NCBI GenBank assembly: GCA_964429655.1 | Contig: CAYSCZ010000024.1 | Location: 1-43,076 of the forward strand | Direction: 5' to 3' | Source: CAYSCZ01 sp964429655 | GTDB taxonomy: Bacteria > Bacteroidota > Bacteroidia > Cytophagales > Cyclobacteriaceae | Length of the DNA stretch: 43,076 nucleotides | Shown here: in pieces, positions 25,320 through 34,093 of the stretch | Position numbering within the stretch: the stretch's first letter is position 1 | Layout: each line of letters opens with the position of its first letter | Notes under the pieces: model-generated | The model's database searches: none | What the model was told of the DNA's origin: nothing | What the model saw: the letters and a program-made list of their open reading frames with translations, nothing else | Position numbers and translations under genes: made by a program

Positions 25320-27575
25320 TTATTGTTTGAATTGATAATTGATTCTGAGAAAATAAGATCTTCCGTAAGCAATCGGGGTTGCACCCCCGCCGCCACTGTG
25401 TGCACCTCCTCCTGAAATATTGTTGTTCACAGAAGTAATGTTTAACAAGTTTCTGCTGCCCACACCAATGGTTAGGTCTTTGACTTGTTTGGAAACTGTA
25501 AGGTCTAGCCAGTTAAAGGCGTCTACCCATTGTAGCACGGCGTTTTGCTCACCTAGCTCATTGGTGATCAATTGGTAGCGCTTGGCCCGGCCGGTATATT
25601 TGTAAAATGCGCTTACATCAACGCCCAGTTTATTAAAAGTATAGGTTCCGTTAAAATTCCACTCCTGTGAAAATACAAATCCGGGCTGTTCGATTTCTGT
25701 GGCATTAAGCTGTTGGTTAAGCCCAATGTAAGAAAAGCCGGTATTTACATTGATTTGATCTTTTGAGTAGCTCAATCGCAGGTTTCCACCTGTGGATTTA
25801 AAACCGAATAGGTTAGTGTAGGTGGTCGGTTGGTTGGCCTGCTCCGGTATGAAAAAGGTGATGCGGTTGGTAATGTTGTTGTAGAACCCGTTTAGCGATG
25901 CTTTCAGTGGAAATTCTGGGAATTGATAGGTAACATCCCCATTGAAGTTGTGTGAATATTCAGGTTTCAGGTTTTCGTTACCCAGGATGTTATGATTGGC
26001 ATCGATGAACTCATGGTAGAGCTCCCTAACAGAAGGCGCCCTAAAACCCCTTCCATAGCCCAGCCTTATCTGCAACCTTGTGTTGGGTGCATATTTAAAA
26101 TTGATGCTGGGGGTGGGAATGGTTTCAAAAATACTGTTGTAGGCAAACCGTACGCCCGGCCTGATTTTCACTTGGTCCCAGGACCATTCAGCAGACAGAA
26201 AGGCTGCTGCATCCTGGATTGATTTTTCTCCTGCTGTCAGATTAGTGCCTGAAGCAATTTCATGATTGGCTTCCAGGCCAAGTTGGGTAGTTAATTCGGA
26301 GTTTCCTACCGAAAACTGCAGGGCATTGGCCAATGTGCTGCGAAAGAAAAAAGCCTGGTACCGGATGGTGTCCTGCTCGGTAGTTGTGGTTGTCCGGGTA
26401 TCCTCTGTTACCAGGTTTTTTGTAAATTGATGTGCATTCCTTAGAAAGTCAGTATAAGAAAAAACGGTGTTCAGCTGGCTTTTACCGAGGCTAAAATCAC
26501 CCTGTAATTGGTGCATATACCGTTGGGTAAGGTAGTTTTCATCTATTGCAAAGGGATCTATCAGTGGGTTACTTTCATTCGGTACCCCCAGGTTCTCAAT
26601 TTTTTCATCCAGGTAATCGAAACGGTAGTACACATCACTGTTGTCTTTAGCATAGCGTAGTAGCCCACCGGTATACAATTGGGATTTTGGATACCAGCTT
26701 TTATTCCTTCCGGAGCCGTTACCTCTCCAGCCTCCAAAGTCATTGTTCCTGATTTCACCCTGGACAAACCAGTTTTCGGAAAGGTTATAGCCAGCAAGCA
26801 AAGCATGATTGTGTATACCATCTGTGGCGCTGTACTCGTTACCAACCGTTTCTTCCTGAATGGTGGCATTGATGGAAAGTTTCCTGGGCGCACTTTTCTT
26901 TGTGATGATATTTACCACACCTGCCAACGCATCCGCACCATAATTGACCGCCAGGGGACCTTCAACAAGCTCTATGCGTTCTATGGCATTAACGTTGATC
27001 TGATTAAGGTCTATTTCATTGGCCGTACCTGACCGGCCGGTCAGGGGTACCCCATCTACCAATACTTTTACATACTGACCGGACAGGCCTTGCAAAATTA
27101 TTCCTGCACGTCCGGTTGCATTGTCTCGGCTAAAACGAAAATTAAGCTCTTGAGCCAAAACATCCTGTAGCTGGTTGGCGCCTTGTTGCCGGATTCTTTC
27201 CTCACCAATTGTACGAACAGAGTATACGGAATTTCTTACCGATTGTGCCTGAAACTGGCCGGTAACCACCACCTCATCCATTTGATGAACTGAGGGCTGT
27301 AAATAAATTTTTTCAGGAATTTCTTTAATTAACGTGTCCGTAAACTGCTCATAACCAATGTGCCGGATGGAGATAATGATGGGAAGAGAATTGGGCAGAT
27401 CGATAGCACCGTTTACACCAGATATTACCGTTTGTTTCAAATCGTTTGACTGGTAAGCTACATTAGATCCTTCCAAAAAAGCCCCCGTTTCTGCATCTAC
27501 TATCTGTACGGGTTGATGCTGGCCAACCAAAACAGAACAAAAGAAAACCAAACAAATAGACACAAACAAACGCAT
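25320..27575 (-). CDS. TonB-dependent outer-membrane receptor, heme-type (HmuR-like)
   Basis: This 751-residue receptor imports a ligand with energy from TonB/ExbBD. After a signal peptide (ending VLVGQ) there is a carboxypeptidase-like/CNA-type domain (about 22-95). A TonB box region then leads to the plug (DEVVVTGQF, IILQGLSGQYVKVLVDGVP, GPLAVNYGADALAGVVNIIT) and the barrel from about residue 220, ending in an aromatic-rich strand (YFLRINYQF). Co-transcription with an HmuY-like gene identifies heme or a heme-protein as the probable ligand. It has its own promoter, with an inverted-repeat operator next to the start codon. Confidence 0.93.
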   Translation of the reverse strand: MRLFVSICLVFFCSVLVGQHQPVQIVDAETGAFLEGSNVAYQSNDLKQTVISGVNGAIDLPNSLPIIISIRHIGYEQFTDTLIKEIPEKIYLQPSVHQMDEVVVTGQFQAQSVRNSVYSVRTIGEERIRQQGANQLQDVLAQELNFRFSRDNATGRAGIILQGLSGQYVKVLVDGVPLTGRSGTANEIDLNQINVNAIERIELVEGPLAVNYGADALAGVVNIITKKSAPRKLSINATIQEETVGNEYSATDGIHNHALLAGYNLSENWFVQGEIRNNDFGGWRGNGSGRNKSWYPKSQLYTGGLLRYAKDNSDVYYRFDYLDEKIENLGVPNESNPLIDPFAIDENYLTQRYMHQLQGDFSLGKSQLNTVFSYTDFLRNAHQFTKNLVTEDTRTTTTTEQDTIRYQAFFFRSTLANALQFSVGNSELTTQLGLEANHEIASGTNLTAGEKSIQDAAAFLSAEWSWDQVKIRPGVRFAYNSIFETIPTPSINFKYAPNTRLQIRLGYGRGFRAPSVRELYHEFIDANHNILGNENLKPEYSHNFNGDVTYQFPEFPLKASLNGFYNNITNRITFFIPEQANQPTTYTNLFGFKSTGGNLRLSYSKDQINVNTGFSYIGLNQQLNATEIEQPGFVFSQEWNFNGTYTFNKLGVDVSAFYKYTGRAKRYQLITNELGEQNAVLQWVDAFNWLDLTVSKQVKDLTIGVGSRNLLNITSVNNNISGGGAHSGGGGATPIAYGRSYFLRINYQFKQ

Positions 27576-27583
27576 TATTCTTA

Positions 27584-27600
27584 TTTAGACTGAATATAAA
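27584..27600. promoter_or_regulatory. Candidate metalloregulator operator before the TonB receptor gene
   Basis: TTTAGA-CTGAA-TATAAA, an inverted repeat with one mismatch, lies 8 bases before the ATG of the receptor gene and 5 bases downstream of its -7 box. The same motif, more perfect, precedes the regulator gene at 28292-28308. The 6-5-6 layout resembles DtxR/IdeR-type iron operators, but the regulator is not identified. Confidence 0.6.
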
Positions 27601-27605
27601 TAATG

Positions 27606-27636
27606 CAAAGATTATCCGTAATTTGTCTCTTGTCAA
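27606..27636 (-). promoter_or_regulatory. Promoter of the TonB receptor/HmuY operon
   Basis: On the minus strand a TTG (27634-27636) lies 20 bases before AATCTTTG (27606-27613), one mismatch from the Bacteroidota -7 consensus TAnnTTTG. Transcription would start next to the operator at 27584-27600, so a bound repressor could block initiation directly. Confidence 0.55.
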
Positions 27637-27677
27637 TTACTAGTTATAGTGAATTTGTATCACTAGAAGTAATGATA

Positions 27678-28289
27678 TTATTCGATCAGCCCATTTTCGA
27701 GCGCATAAATGATCATTTTGGTGGGAGATTTCAAATTAAGTTTTCTCAGTATATTTTTCCGATGGGAGTTGATGGTATGGGTGCTTACATGAAGCTGATC
27801 CGCGATGGCATTGGTAGATAATCCTTTAACAATTAAAGTAATCACTTCTTTCTCACGAGGCGTAAGGGTTTTAGTTGGTGTTTTTTGTACCACATTTTCA
27901 AAAATACTGCTGCAATAAAAGCGTTTTTTTGAAGCTACCATTTTAATGGCGCTGGTAATTTCCTCTTCTGAACAATCAATAGTAACTATGCCTGGAATAC
28001 CAATCTCCAGCGACTTGCGTGCAAAAGGTAGTTGTTTACGATCGAGCACCAAAAGGATGTTGGCCCCCATATTTTGCAGGTTTCTCAGCACTGAAGCTTT
28101 AATCAAATCATTGTTTTCACCACCCAATACCAGAATATGGGGCTGCTGATAGTCAAAACCGATTATTGTATCCTGGTTGGCCTGCTTGGCTTCCTCGTAG
28201 CTGACGGATATGGAAAGCTGGGTGATTCCCCTTCTAATCAGAAATGGCAAGTTAACCAGGTAAACAACAGGGTTGGAGGTATTTATCAT
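27678..28289 (-). CDS. LuxR-type transcriptional regulator with degenerate receiver
   Basis: This 203-residue protein ends in a LuxR/NarL helix-turn-helix (about residues 138-200): LTPREKEVITLIVKGLSTNAIADQL and the recognition segment VSTHTINSHRKNI. The N-terminal part is laid out like a response-regulator receiver but lacks its acidic pocket. The usual IVDDH is VNLP and the expected phospho-acceptor position reads LVLGGEN. It is therefore unlikely to be phosphorylated by a kinase; a different signal is inferred. It sits just upstream of the heme operon on the same strand, with a shared operator, so it may control that operon and itself. The DNA target is unknown. Confidence 0.82.
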   Translation of the reverse strand: MINTSNPVVYLVNLPFLIRRGITQLSISVSYEEAKQANQDTIIGFDYQQPHILVLGGENNDLIKASVLRNLQNMGANILLVLDRKQLPFARKSLEIGIPGIVTIDCSEEEITSAIKMVASKKRFYCSSIFENVVQKTPTKTLTPREKEVITLIVKGLSTNAIADQLHVSTHTINSHRKNILRKLNLKSPTKMIIYALENGLIE

Positions 28290-28291
28290 TA

Positions 28292-28308
28292 TTTAGACTA
28301 AATCTAAA
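28292..28308. promoter_or_regulatory. Candidate metalloregulator operator before the LuxR-type regulator gene
   Basis: TTTAGACTAAATCTAAA is a perfect 6-bp inverted repeat around a 5-base centre, placed only 2 bases before the ATG of the regulator gene. It directly follows the -7 box TATCTTTG (28309-28316, minus strand). The position matches the receptor gene exactly, so the two promoters are probably co-repressed. Confidence 0.65.
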
Positions 28309-28316
28309 CAAAGATA
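28309..28316 (-). promoter_or_regulatory. -7 box of the LuxR-type regulator gene
   Basis: TATCTTTG fits the Bacteroidota -7 consensus TAnnTTTG. No convincing -33 TTG is visible at the right distance, so the promoter may depend on an activator or be weak. The 5' leader would be about 20 bases. Confidence 0.5.
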
Positions 28317-28484
28317 TAAATATCCTATTTAAAAAATCTATTGAGGCATTCATTTCCTTCCCTTGATTGCGAAAGCTTTCAAAATCATAACCACTGTGCA
28401 CGTTTAATAAAATGATTTTTAAACCTATCGTGGTTCTCCATTATTTCATCGAATAAATAATATTGATATCTAATAACAACCAGC

Positions 28485-29384
28485 TTAACTAAAGGAAACG
28501 ATCTGGTAACCCGCACTATTCAATTGTTCCTTAAGATAACGAATGTATAATGGGCCTACCTCACAGCAACCACCGATAACTGATGCACCATTATTTATCC
28601 AATTCATAGCGTAGGCAGCATATTTCTTTTCATCCAGGTCTTTTCTGGTAGATAAGGCATCTACAGTCCCGCCTGGTTTTAGTGGTTCGACAGAAGTGAA
28701 CCCATTACCATATCCTCCAAAGGGAATATCCAGATGCTTCAATGATTTTAATCCTTCAGTGATAGTCTCCGGAAAAGAGCAATTAAATAATAGGGCATCC
28801 AGTGAATAATCTGAAATTGAATGTAAAGCATCACCGATGGATTCTCCTGAACGCAGCTTATCCGGTGCTTTATCCGACAATGTAAAACTTAAGACAACAG
28901 GCATATCACTTTCAAGGGCGGCTTCTGTCGCGGCTTTTGCTTCTTTGATATTTGAGATGGTTTCTACAATGAATAAATCCACCATAGGTGCCTGGATAGC
29001 TACGATTTGTTCATATTCCTGCTTTAGCGCCTGAAAAGCACGTTCATCTGAAGTATAACTTCCTACCAAAGGTGGCAAGCAACCAGCAACCTGTACGTTT
29101 TGCTCTAGTTCAGCCCTGGCATCGGTAGCAATCTTTAAGGCTTGCAGCTGAAGCTTTTCAAACCATTGAGGTTCTCCATCCCGCTGGAGGCGTGTGGGTG
29201 TACAAGTGTAGGTATTGATGGTGATTACACAAGCTCCTGCCCTGATAAAATCTTTGTGGACTTCTTTAACGATATCCGGCTGGTTCATCATCACCTTCGC
29301 TGACCACAAAGGATGGGCAGGTTCCTCTGCTCTACGGTAGATTTCCTGACCCAGGCCTCCATCCAGTAATACTATTGATCTCAT
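28485..29384 (-). CDS. Homocysteine S-methyltransferase family protein
   Basis: This 299-residue cytoplasmic TIM-barrel enzyme is of the zinc-dependent homocysteine S-methyltransferase family (MmuM/betaine-homocysteine type). It transfers a methyl group from S-methylmethionine or a related donor to homocysteine, forming methionine. The zinc ligands are visible: C202 in FNCSFPE and C273-C274 in GGCCEVGP. The N-terminal LLDGGLGQE and ITINTYTCTP segments are also conserved. The methyl donor cannot be decided from the sequence. The gene is monocistronic; its upstream region contains TGCATCTTTG, a possible -7 box. I see no S-box-type riboswitch in front of it. Confidence 0.9.
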   Translation of the reverse strand: MRSIVLLDGGLGQEIYRRAEEPAHPLWSAKVMMNQPDIVKEVHKDFIRAGACVITINTYTCTPTRLQRDGEPQWFEKLQLQALKIATDARAELEQNVQVAGCLPPLVGSYTSDERAFQALKQEYEQIVAIQAPMVDLFIVETISNIKEAKAATEAALESDMPVVLSFTLSDKAPDKLRSGESIGDALHSISDYSLDALLFNCSFPETITEGLKSLKHLDIPFGGYGNGFTSVEPLKPGGTVDALSTRKDLDEKKYAAYAMNWINNGASVIGGCCEVGPLYIRYLKEQLNSAGYQIVSFS

Positions 29385-29843
29385 TATCGATTTTTTGAAA
29401 TTTCAGCAAAGATGCATCACACATGTATTAATATTAGCCGATTTATCTTGTAATTTCTATTGCCGGTATTCAAGTACTAAACTTATGTCGTTGACACCCC
29501 GACTTTAGTGTTGGTAAAGCTGCAATTTTTTAAGTGTTATAATCAAAAATATCAACTGATATTTTTTGATGCCGGGTATCAAGTTTCACTTAGTGTCCTG
29601 AAGGATTCTCTAAGAAGTATAATCCTAACCAGGGAATTATCTTAATAGAAATGCATCCCATCATTATCTAACTTGATTCACAAAATATCATCCATTCAAA
29701 TTAAAAAACTAAAAACAAATCTTTACAGCTGTTTTACTTACAGCATCAAACACCTATATTTGCACTCATTTTTTTTACCGCTATTAATACAAAAATTAAA
29801 CGAACAGTCGGTTCGAATCAAACATAAAGAAGCATAAATCCAC
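29385..29843. other. 459-base gene-free spacer before the tRNA pair
   Basis: AT-rich, no coding frame found. It contains the promoter region of the homocysteine methyltransferase gene, an AT-rich hairpin at 29542-29570 (ATCAAAAATATC against GATATTTTTTGAT, one bulge), a loosely repeated phrase (TGCCGGTATTCAAGT near 29461, TGCCGGGTATCAAGT near 29570), and the tRNA promoter near 29755. No RNA gene recognised besides the tRNAs that follow. Confidence 0.5.
29755..29762 (+). promoter_or_regulatory. -7 box of the tRNA-Ser/tRNA-Arg transcript
   Basis: TATATTTG matches the Bacteroidota -7 consensus TAnnTTTG and lies about 80 bases before tRNA-Ser. The leader to the first tRNA is free of genes. No clear -33 element was identified. 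Confidence 0.5.
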
Positions 29844-29935
<92 letters not shown>

Positions 29936-29957
29936 CCTCAATCTTTTACAGAAATTT

Positions 29958-30031
29958 GGTCCGCTAGCTCAACTGGATAGAGCAACTGCCTTCTAAGCAG
30001 TAGGTTTCAGGTTCGAGTCCTGAGCGGATCA
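29958..30031 (+). tRNA. tRNA-Arg (anticodon UCU)
   Basis: A 74-base tRNA, 25 bases after tRNA-Ser. The acceptor stem pairs GGTCCGC with GCGGATC (one G-U pair), the anticodon loop is CCTTCTAAG, and the T-loop is GTTCGAGTC. The 3' CCA is not encoded. It decodes AGA and AGG. Confidence 0.96.
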
Positions 30032-30229
30032 CTTTTATACATCACAATTATTCAGCCTTCTTGAGCTCAGTATTTCTGTATGGCTACAATCGCAAGCCTC
30101 TCAAAACCTCTTTTGAATGATCTTGTAAAAAAATCAGAACTTTTTTATCTAAGTGAAGTGAAAGCACTAAACTTGTTCTTATAGCAGGTTTTTATATTTT
30201 GGTAATGAAGATATTCCATGATATTCGTA

Positions 30230-31238
30230 GCTGGTACAAGCATTGCTTTATTCTATTCGGCATTACCCCTAAATTAGAAAAATAAATCCCGGTCAGATGG
30301 CTTCCTCTTTTATTGGATGCTGGTGATGGCCTTTCATTTATTTTTATACTATATAAATTTCACTGTATCTCCTTATCAATATCCTCATCTGTTAGGCATT
30401 GAAATTTCTTTACCCTTAATACATGGTATTTTCTATACTTTTATGTCTCAACGGTCACCAACCAATATCCAACCAGAAGTTGGATAGGCTTATTGCATTT
30501 TTTACCAATTACCATCGGATATACATATCTGGTGCCTTTGTTTTTTTCCTCTGCAGAGAAAAAAATAGCCTTCTATAAAAATGATTTCAAGGGGTATAAA
30601 GGGTACATGACATATGGTTTATGGTTAATTTTTATCTCAGGAGTTGTTTATGTCGTCTGGTGGGAGTATTGCTCTACAGACATAAACGTAATATTCAAAA
30701 TCAATTTTCTGATTTGAGATCAGTAAGTTTAAATTGGTTACAATTACTTATTTATGGTTTAGGCATAATCTGGATTATTGTAATTTTCACGAATAAGGAT
30801 GCCTATATTTTTTCAGGTGTTGCCATTTTTGTGATCCTTATTGGCTTTTTCGATGTTCAGCAAAAGACCATTTTTGTCAGCCAAGCACCTAACCTGGCCA
30901 AGGCTAAGGCAGCACCAGAAGACAAAAAGAAATACGCAAGGTCAGGCTTGAGAAATGAGGCTGCAGATGAAATCCATATACAATTAATGAACTTCTTCAT
31001 CGATAAAGCGTACTACCGGAGAAAGGAAATCTCTTTACATGAACTGGCTCAGGAATTGGAAACCCACCCCAATTATATATCCCAAATCATTCATGAAAGA
31101 GCGCATAAGAGTTTTTATGACTACGTAAATACATTTAGATTAAATGCGTTCAAACAGTTGGTTAAGAACAAAAAGCACAAACAGTTTACATTATTAGCTT
31201 TAGCTTATGAATGCGGATTTAACTCCAAATCTTATTAA
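30230..31238 (+). pseudogene. AraC-type regulator with N-terminal membrane domain, decayed
   Basis: The three-part remnant reads in different frames. First, KNKSRSDGFLFYWMLVMAFHL to LIHGIF (about 30275-30430). Second, after a frameshift near 30430-30440, LYFYVSTVTNQ through HFLPITIGYTY to VVYVVW. Third, after another frameshift near 30650-30665, LYRHKRNIQNQFSDL and the AraC DNA-binding part. That part begins the standard AraC domain (EISLHELAQELETHPNYISQII) but stops at LAYECGFNSKSY, without the last helix. The 3' end is joined to the antiporter fragment. Intact members have about seven membrane segments followed by the AraC domain. Two frameshifts and a lost end make it non-functional. Confidence 0.85.
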
Positions 31239-31884
31239 TGTGACACCTGAAATTAGCGTCTGGGCACTTCACCCTGCTTCCCTGGCTTTTCCGGTATTTT
31301 ATGTTATAGGACAGCAAGCCATATCCAAAGCAGGAAAAACTCCAATATGGAACCCGGTAAAAACCAAAGAAACGCTAATTGATGAGCCGAAAAAAGATCG
31401 GTTAAAACTAAGCTTAAAGGTCCAACTTTTCAGATTCATAGTTTTAAGTGCATTAATTGGTTTATCAGGTTATATTATGGCTGAGACATCCATCAAGATC
31501 TTAGCGATCACCAATATATCTGAGTCAATCTTTGGCGGATTGTTCACAGCTTTGTCTTCCTCGTCACCTGAACTCATTGTTTCTATTGCAGCAGTGCGGC
31601 AGAAGGCGCTTACCTTAGCTGTTAGCAACGTGATCGGTGGAAAAACCTTTGATGTATTGTTTCTGGCTTTTTCTGACTATGCCTATCGGGAAGGTTCAAT
31701 TTATCATACGATGCAAAATGGGCAATTATTCATCATAAATCTAACCATCATGCTCACTGCCGTGTTAACCTTAGGACTACTTAGCCGGCAGAAAGAAGGC
31801 TTTATCAGGATCGGCTGGGAAAGTTTATTGATCGTAGTATTGTTTATAATGGGATATCTAGCACTTTTCCGGATGCACTTATAA
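31207..31884 (+). pseudogene. C-terminal half of a calcium/sodium-proton antiporter, 5'-truncated
   Basis: From TPEISVWALHPASL onward, the sequence matches the second half of Na_Ca_ex family antiporters, with the ion-binding repeat GGLFTALSSSSPELIVSIAAVRQ and the GKTFDVLFLAFSDYAYREGS segment. The first repeat (N-terminal half), needed for function, is missing. The available ATG at 31207 and 11 following codons overlap the end of the AraC remnant and are not homologous, so the true gene start is lost. The junction is at about 31225-31240. It most likely arose by deletion of DNA between two unrelated genes. A downstream 190-base spacer (31885-32073) holds only an unlikely 59-codon frame. Confidence 0.85.
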
Positions 31885-32073
31885 TCGCAACAGTAGTATG
31901 TTTTTCAAAATTCCACGCTTGCAGACTCGAATTCGAATAGGGAGAAATTATCATTTCGGCAAACTGGCAACTGCAAAAATCTTCAGAATTTTCCATATAA
32001 ACTTTCAGAGCGCAGAAATGGGGCTGTATCTCAAGCTTCAGAATAAAATAACTATTTCTTCAATAATTAGAGT

Positions 32074-34011
32074 TTAAGCATTTACCGGTTTTTCGTTAGA
32101 TTCCGGTTTCTCAAATAATTTTGTAATTTTTTCTTTGTAGACAACTTCATGTTCCATTAGCTCTTGAGCCAGCGTGACGAGCTGATCTTTACGTTTTTCA
32201 AGGATTTCTTTGGTTTGCTTATAAGCACGATTAATTATTTTTTGTACTTCATGATCTATTTTTTCTGCAGTCTTTTCACTGTAAGGCTTTTGTAAGGATT
32301 GTTGCGTTTGTCCGGATGAATCATAGTAACTAACGTTTGGCAGGCTTTCACTGAATCCGTAATAACTGACCATGGTGTAGGCTTGTTTTGTAACGCTTTC
32401 CAGGTCATCAAGTGCATTGGATGAGATGTCCCCGAAAATAACCGCTTCGGCTGCCCGGCCTCCTAATGCCGTACAAATTTGGTCAAAGATTTGAGCCCGG
32501 GTAAGGATGTATTGCTCCCGGGGTGTATACCATGAGGCACCCAAAGATTTTCCGCGTGGTACGATTGATACTTTTAACACAGGTTGTGTGTGCTTCAAAA
32601 ACCAGCTAGCTGTAACATGCCCTGCTTCATGGTATGCGATTCTTTCTTTCTCTTCCTTGGATATGATCTTGCTTTTTTTCTCCAGCCCGGCAATGACACG
32701 GTCTATTGCTTCACGGAAGTCATTCGATTCTATTTTTTTCTTATTTTTCCTTGCAGCTACCAGCGCAGCTTCATTACAGATATTTGATATGTCAGCACCG
32801 GAAAAGCCAGGCGTTTGCGCCGCCAACTCATATTGTGATACCTTATCATCCAGTTCCAGATTTTTCATATGTACTCCAAAAATGGCTTCTCTTTCTTTAA
32901 GGCTGGGTAATTCAAGATTAATATGCCTGTCAAATCTTCCGGGCCGCAAGAGTGCAGGATCCAGCACCTCCCCCTGATTAGTGGCAGCAATGACTACCAC
33001 ATTAGTTGACGAGTTAAACCCATCCAATTCTGATAGTAATTGATTTAAGGTATTTTCTCTTTCATCATTTTACTGGAAAGCCCTGGTGCTCTTCCGGGAC
33101 CTACCAACGGTGTCTATCTCGTCAATGAAGATTATACTTGGAGCCTTTTCCTTAGCTTTTTGGAACAGATCACGCATCCTTGATGCCCCAACCCCAACGA
33201 ACATTTCTACGAACTCAGATCCTGACAATGAGAAAAATGGAACACCTGCTTCACCTGCTACTGCTTTTGCCAACAAAGTCTTACCCGTGCCGGGAGGACC
33301 AAACAGCATGACCCCTTTAGGAATATCCGCCCCAAGTTTTTCATAACTTTCCGGTGATTTAAGAAAATTTACAATTTCAATGATTTCTTCTTTCGGCTCC
33401 TCTAGTCCGGCTATACTATCAAATGAAACATTAATTTCATCTGTTTTTTCCAACACCTTAGCCCTGGATTGACCCATATTAAATAACCCTCCACCTCCTC
33501 CCTGCATTCTGGAAAATGCACGCCGCATAATGAACATCCAGAGAAGGATAATAATACCAATAGGAATAAGCCATGATAATAGCTGTCCGAACCAGTTTTC
33601 CCGGCGGGTGTATTCAATTACCGGTAAAGCATCGTCACTAATACCCACCTCTTCCATATGCTCATCAAAAAGCTCCACCGAACCGATGGTGAATTTATAA
33701 TGGGGCCCTGCAGTATGTTCATCGCTAAAAAAACGTGTGGGGGCATTGTCATACTGCTTTACGCTGAGGCTGTCTTTCTTTATAAATACCTCTACCACCT
33801 CACCATTTACCACATTCAATTTTTTAACGTCCCCGTCAAGAAGCATCTTATCTTTGAATGATTTCCAGTGTGTCGTCGACATACCAACCTTTCTGGGAAA
33901 GAAGTACATAAATAAAATTAAAATACCCAACAAGTAAATCCAGGAGAGATTCCGACGGTTAAAAGATGGTTGATTAGTCTTTTTTTTATTTTGACCCTGC
34001 GTATTTGCCAT
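32074..34011 (-). pseudogene. ftsH: ATP-dependent zinc metalloprotease FtsH, interrupted by one in-frame stop
   Basis: The full frame would encode 645 residues, normal for FtsH, a membrane AAA+ protease that degrades misfolded membrane proteins. Two membrane segments (about 24-40 and 143-163) precede the AAA+ domain: Walker A GPPGTGKT at 238-245, Walker B IIFIDEID at 293-300. After GRSRKSTRAFQ a TAA (33070-33072) interrupts at codon 314. The same frame continues NDERENTLNQLL, the second region of homology (LDPALLRPGRFDRH), and the zinc site HEAGH. No frameshift exists: one base change (for example TCA to TAA) explains the interruption. A TTG at 33027 is an unlikely restart. It is probably an accessory FtsH copy, not the housekeeping one. 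Confidence 0.9.
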
Positions 34012-34044
34012 AATTTTTTTGGGGAATGATTAAGAAAGGATGTA

Positions 34045-34076
34045 GAAAAATCTTCCCAACTACAGGAAGATTTTTC
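34045..34076. terminator. Terminator between the DUF4142 gene and ftsH
   Basis: GAAAAATCTTCC at 34045-34056 pairs perfectly with GGAAGATTTTTC at 34065-34076 around an 8-base loop: a 12-bp stem with AT-rich ends. Placed 17 bases beyond the DUF4142 stop and 34 bases before the ftsH start on the minus strand, it probably reduces or stops transcription into ftsH. Confidence 0.8.
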
Positions 34077-34093
34077 ACAAAATTGATTTCCAG

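Noticed and set aside
29385..29843. A possible riboswitch before the homocysteine methyltransferase gene.
   Set aside because: No SAM- or cobalamin-type conserved boxes are visible; only a single AT-rich hairpin further upstream, outside the leader.
31898..32077. A 59-codon reading frame after the antiporter fragment.
   Set aside because: Very basic composition, no ribosome site, no recognisable domain, and it overlaps the end of ftsH; probably chance.
33070..33072. The in-frame stops in ftsH, hsp20 and the GH130 gene might mean a recoded genetic code.
   Set aside because: Both TAA and TAG occur inside genes, yet TAA, TAG and TGA all end neighbouring intact genes normally, so no stop codon is reassigned.
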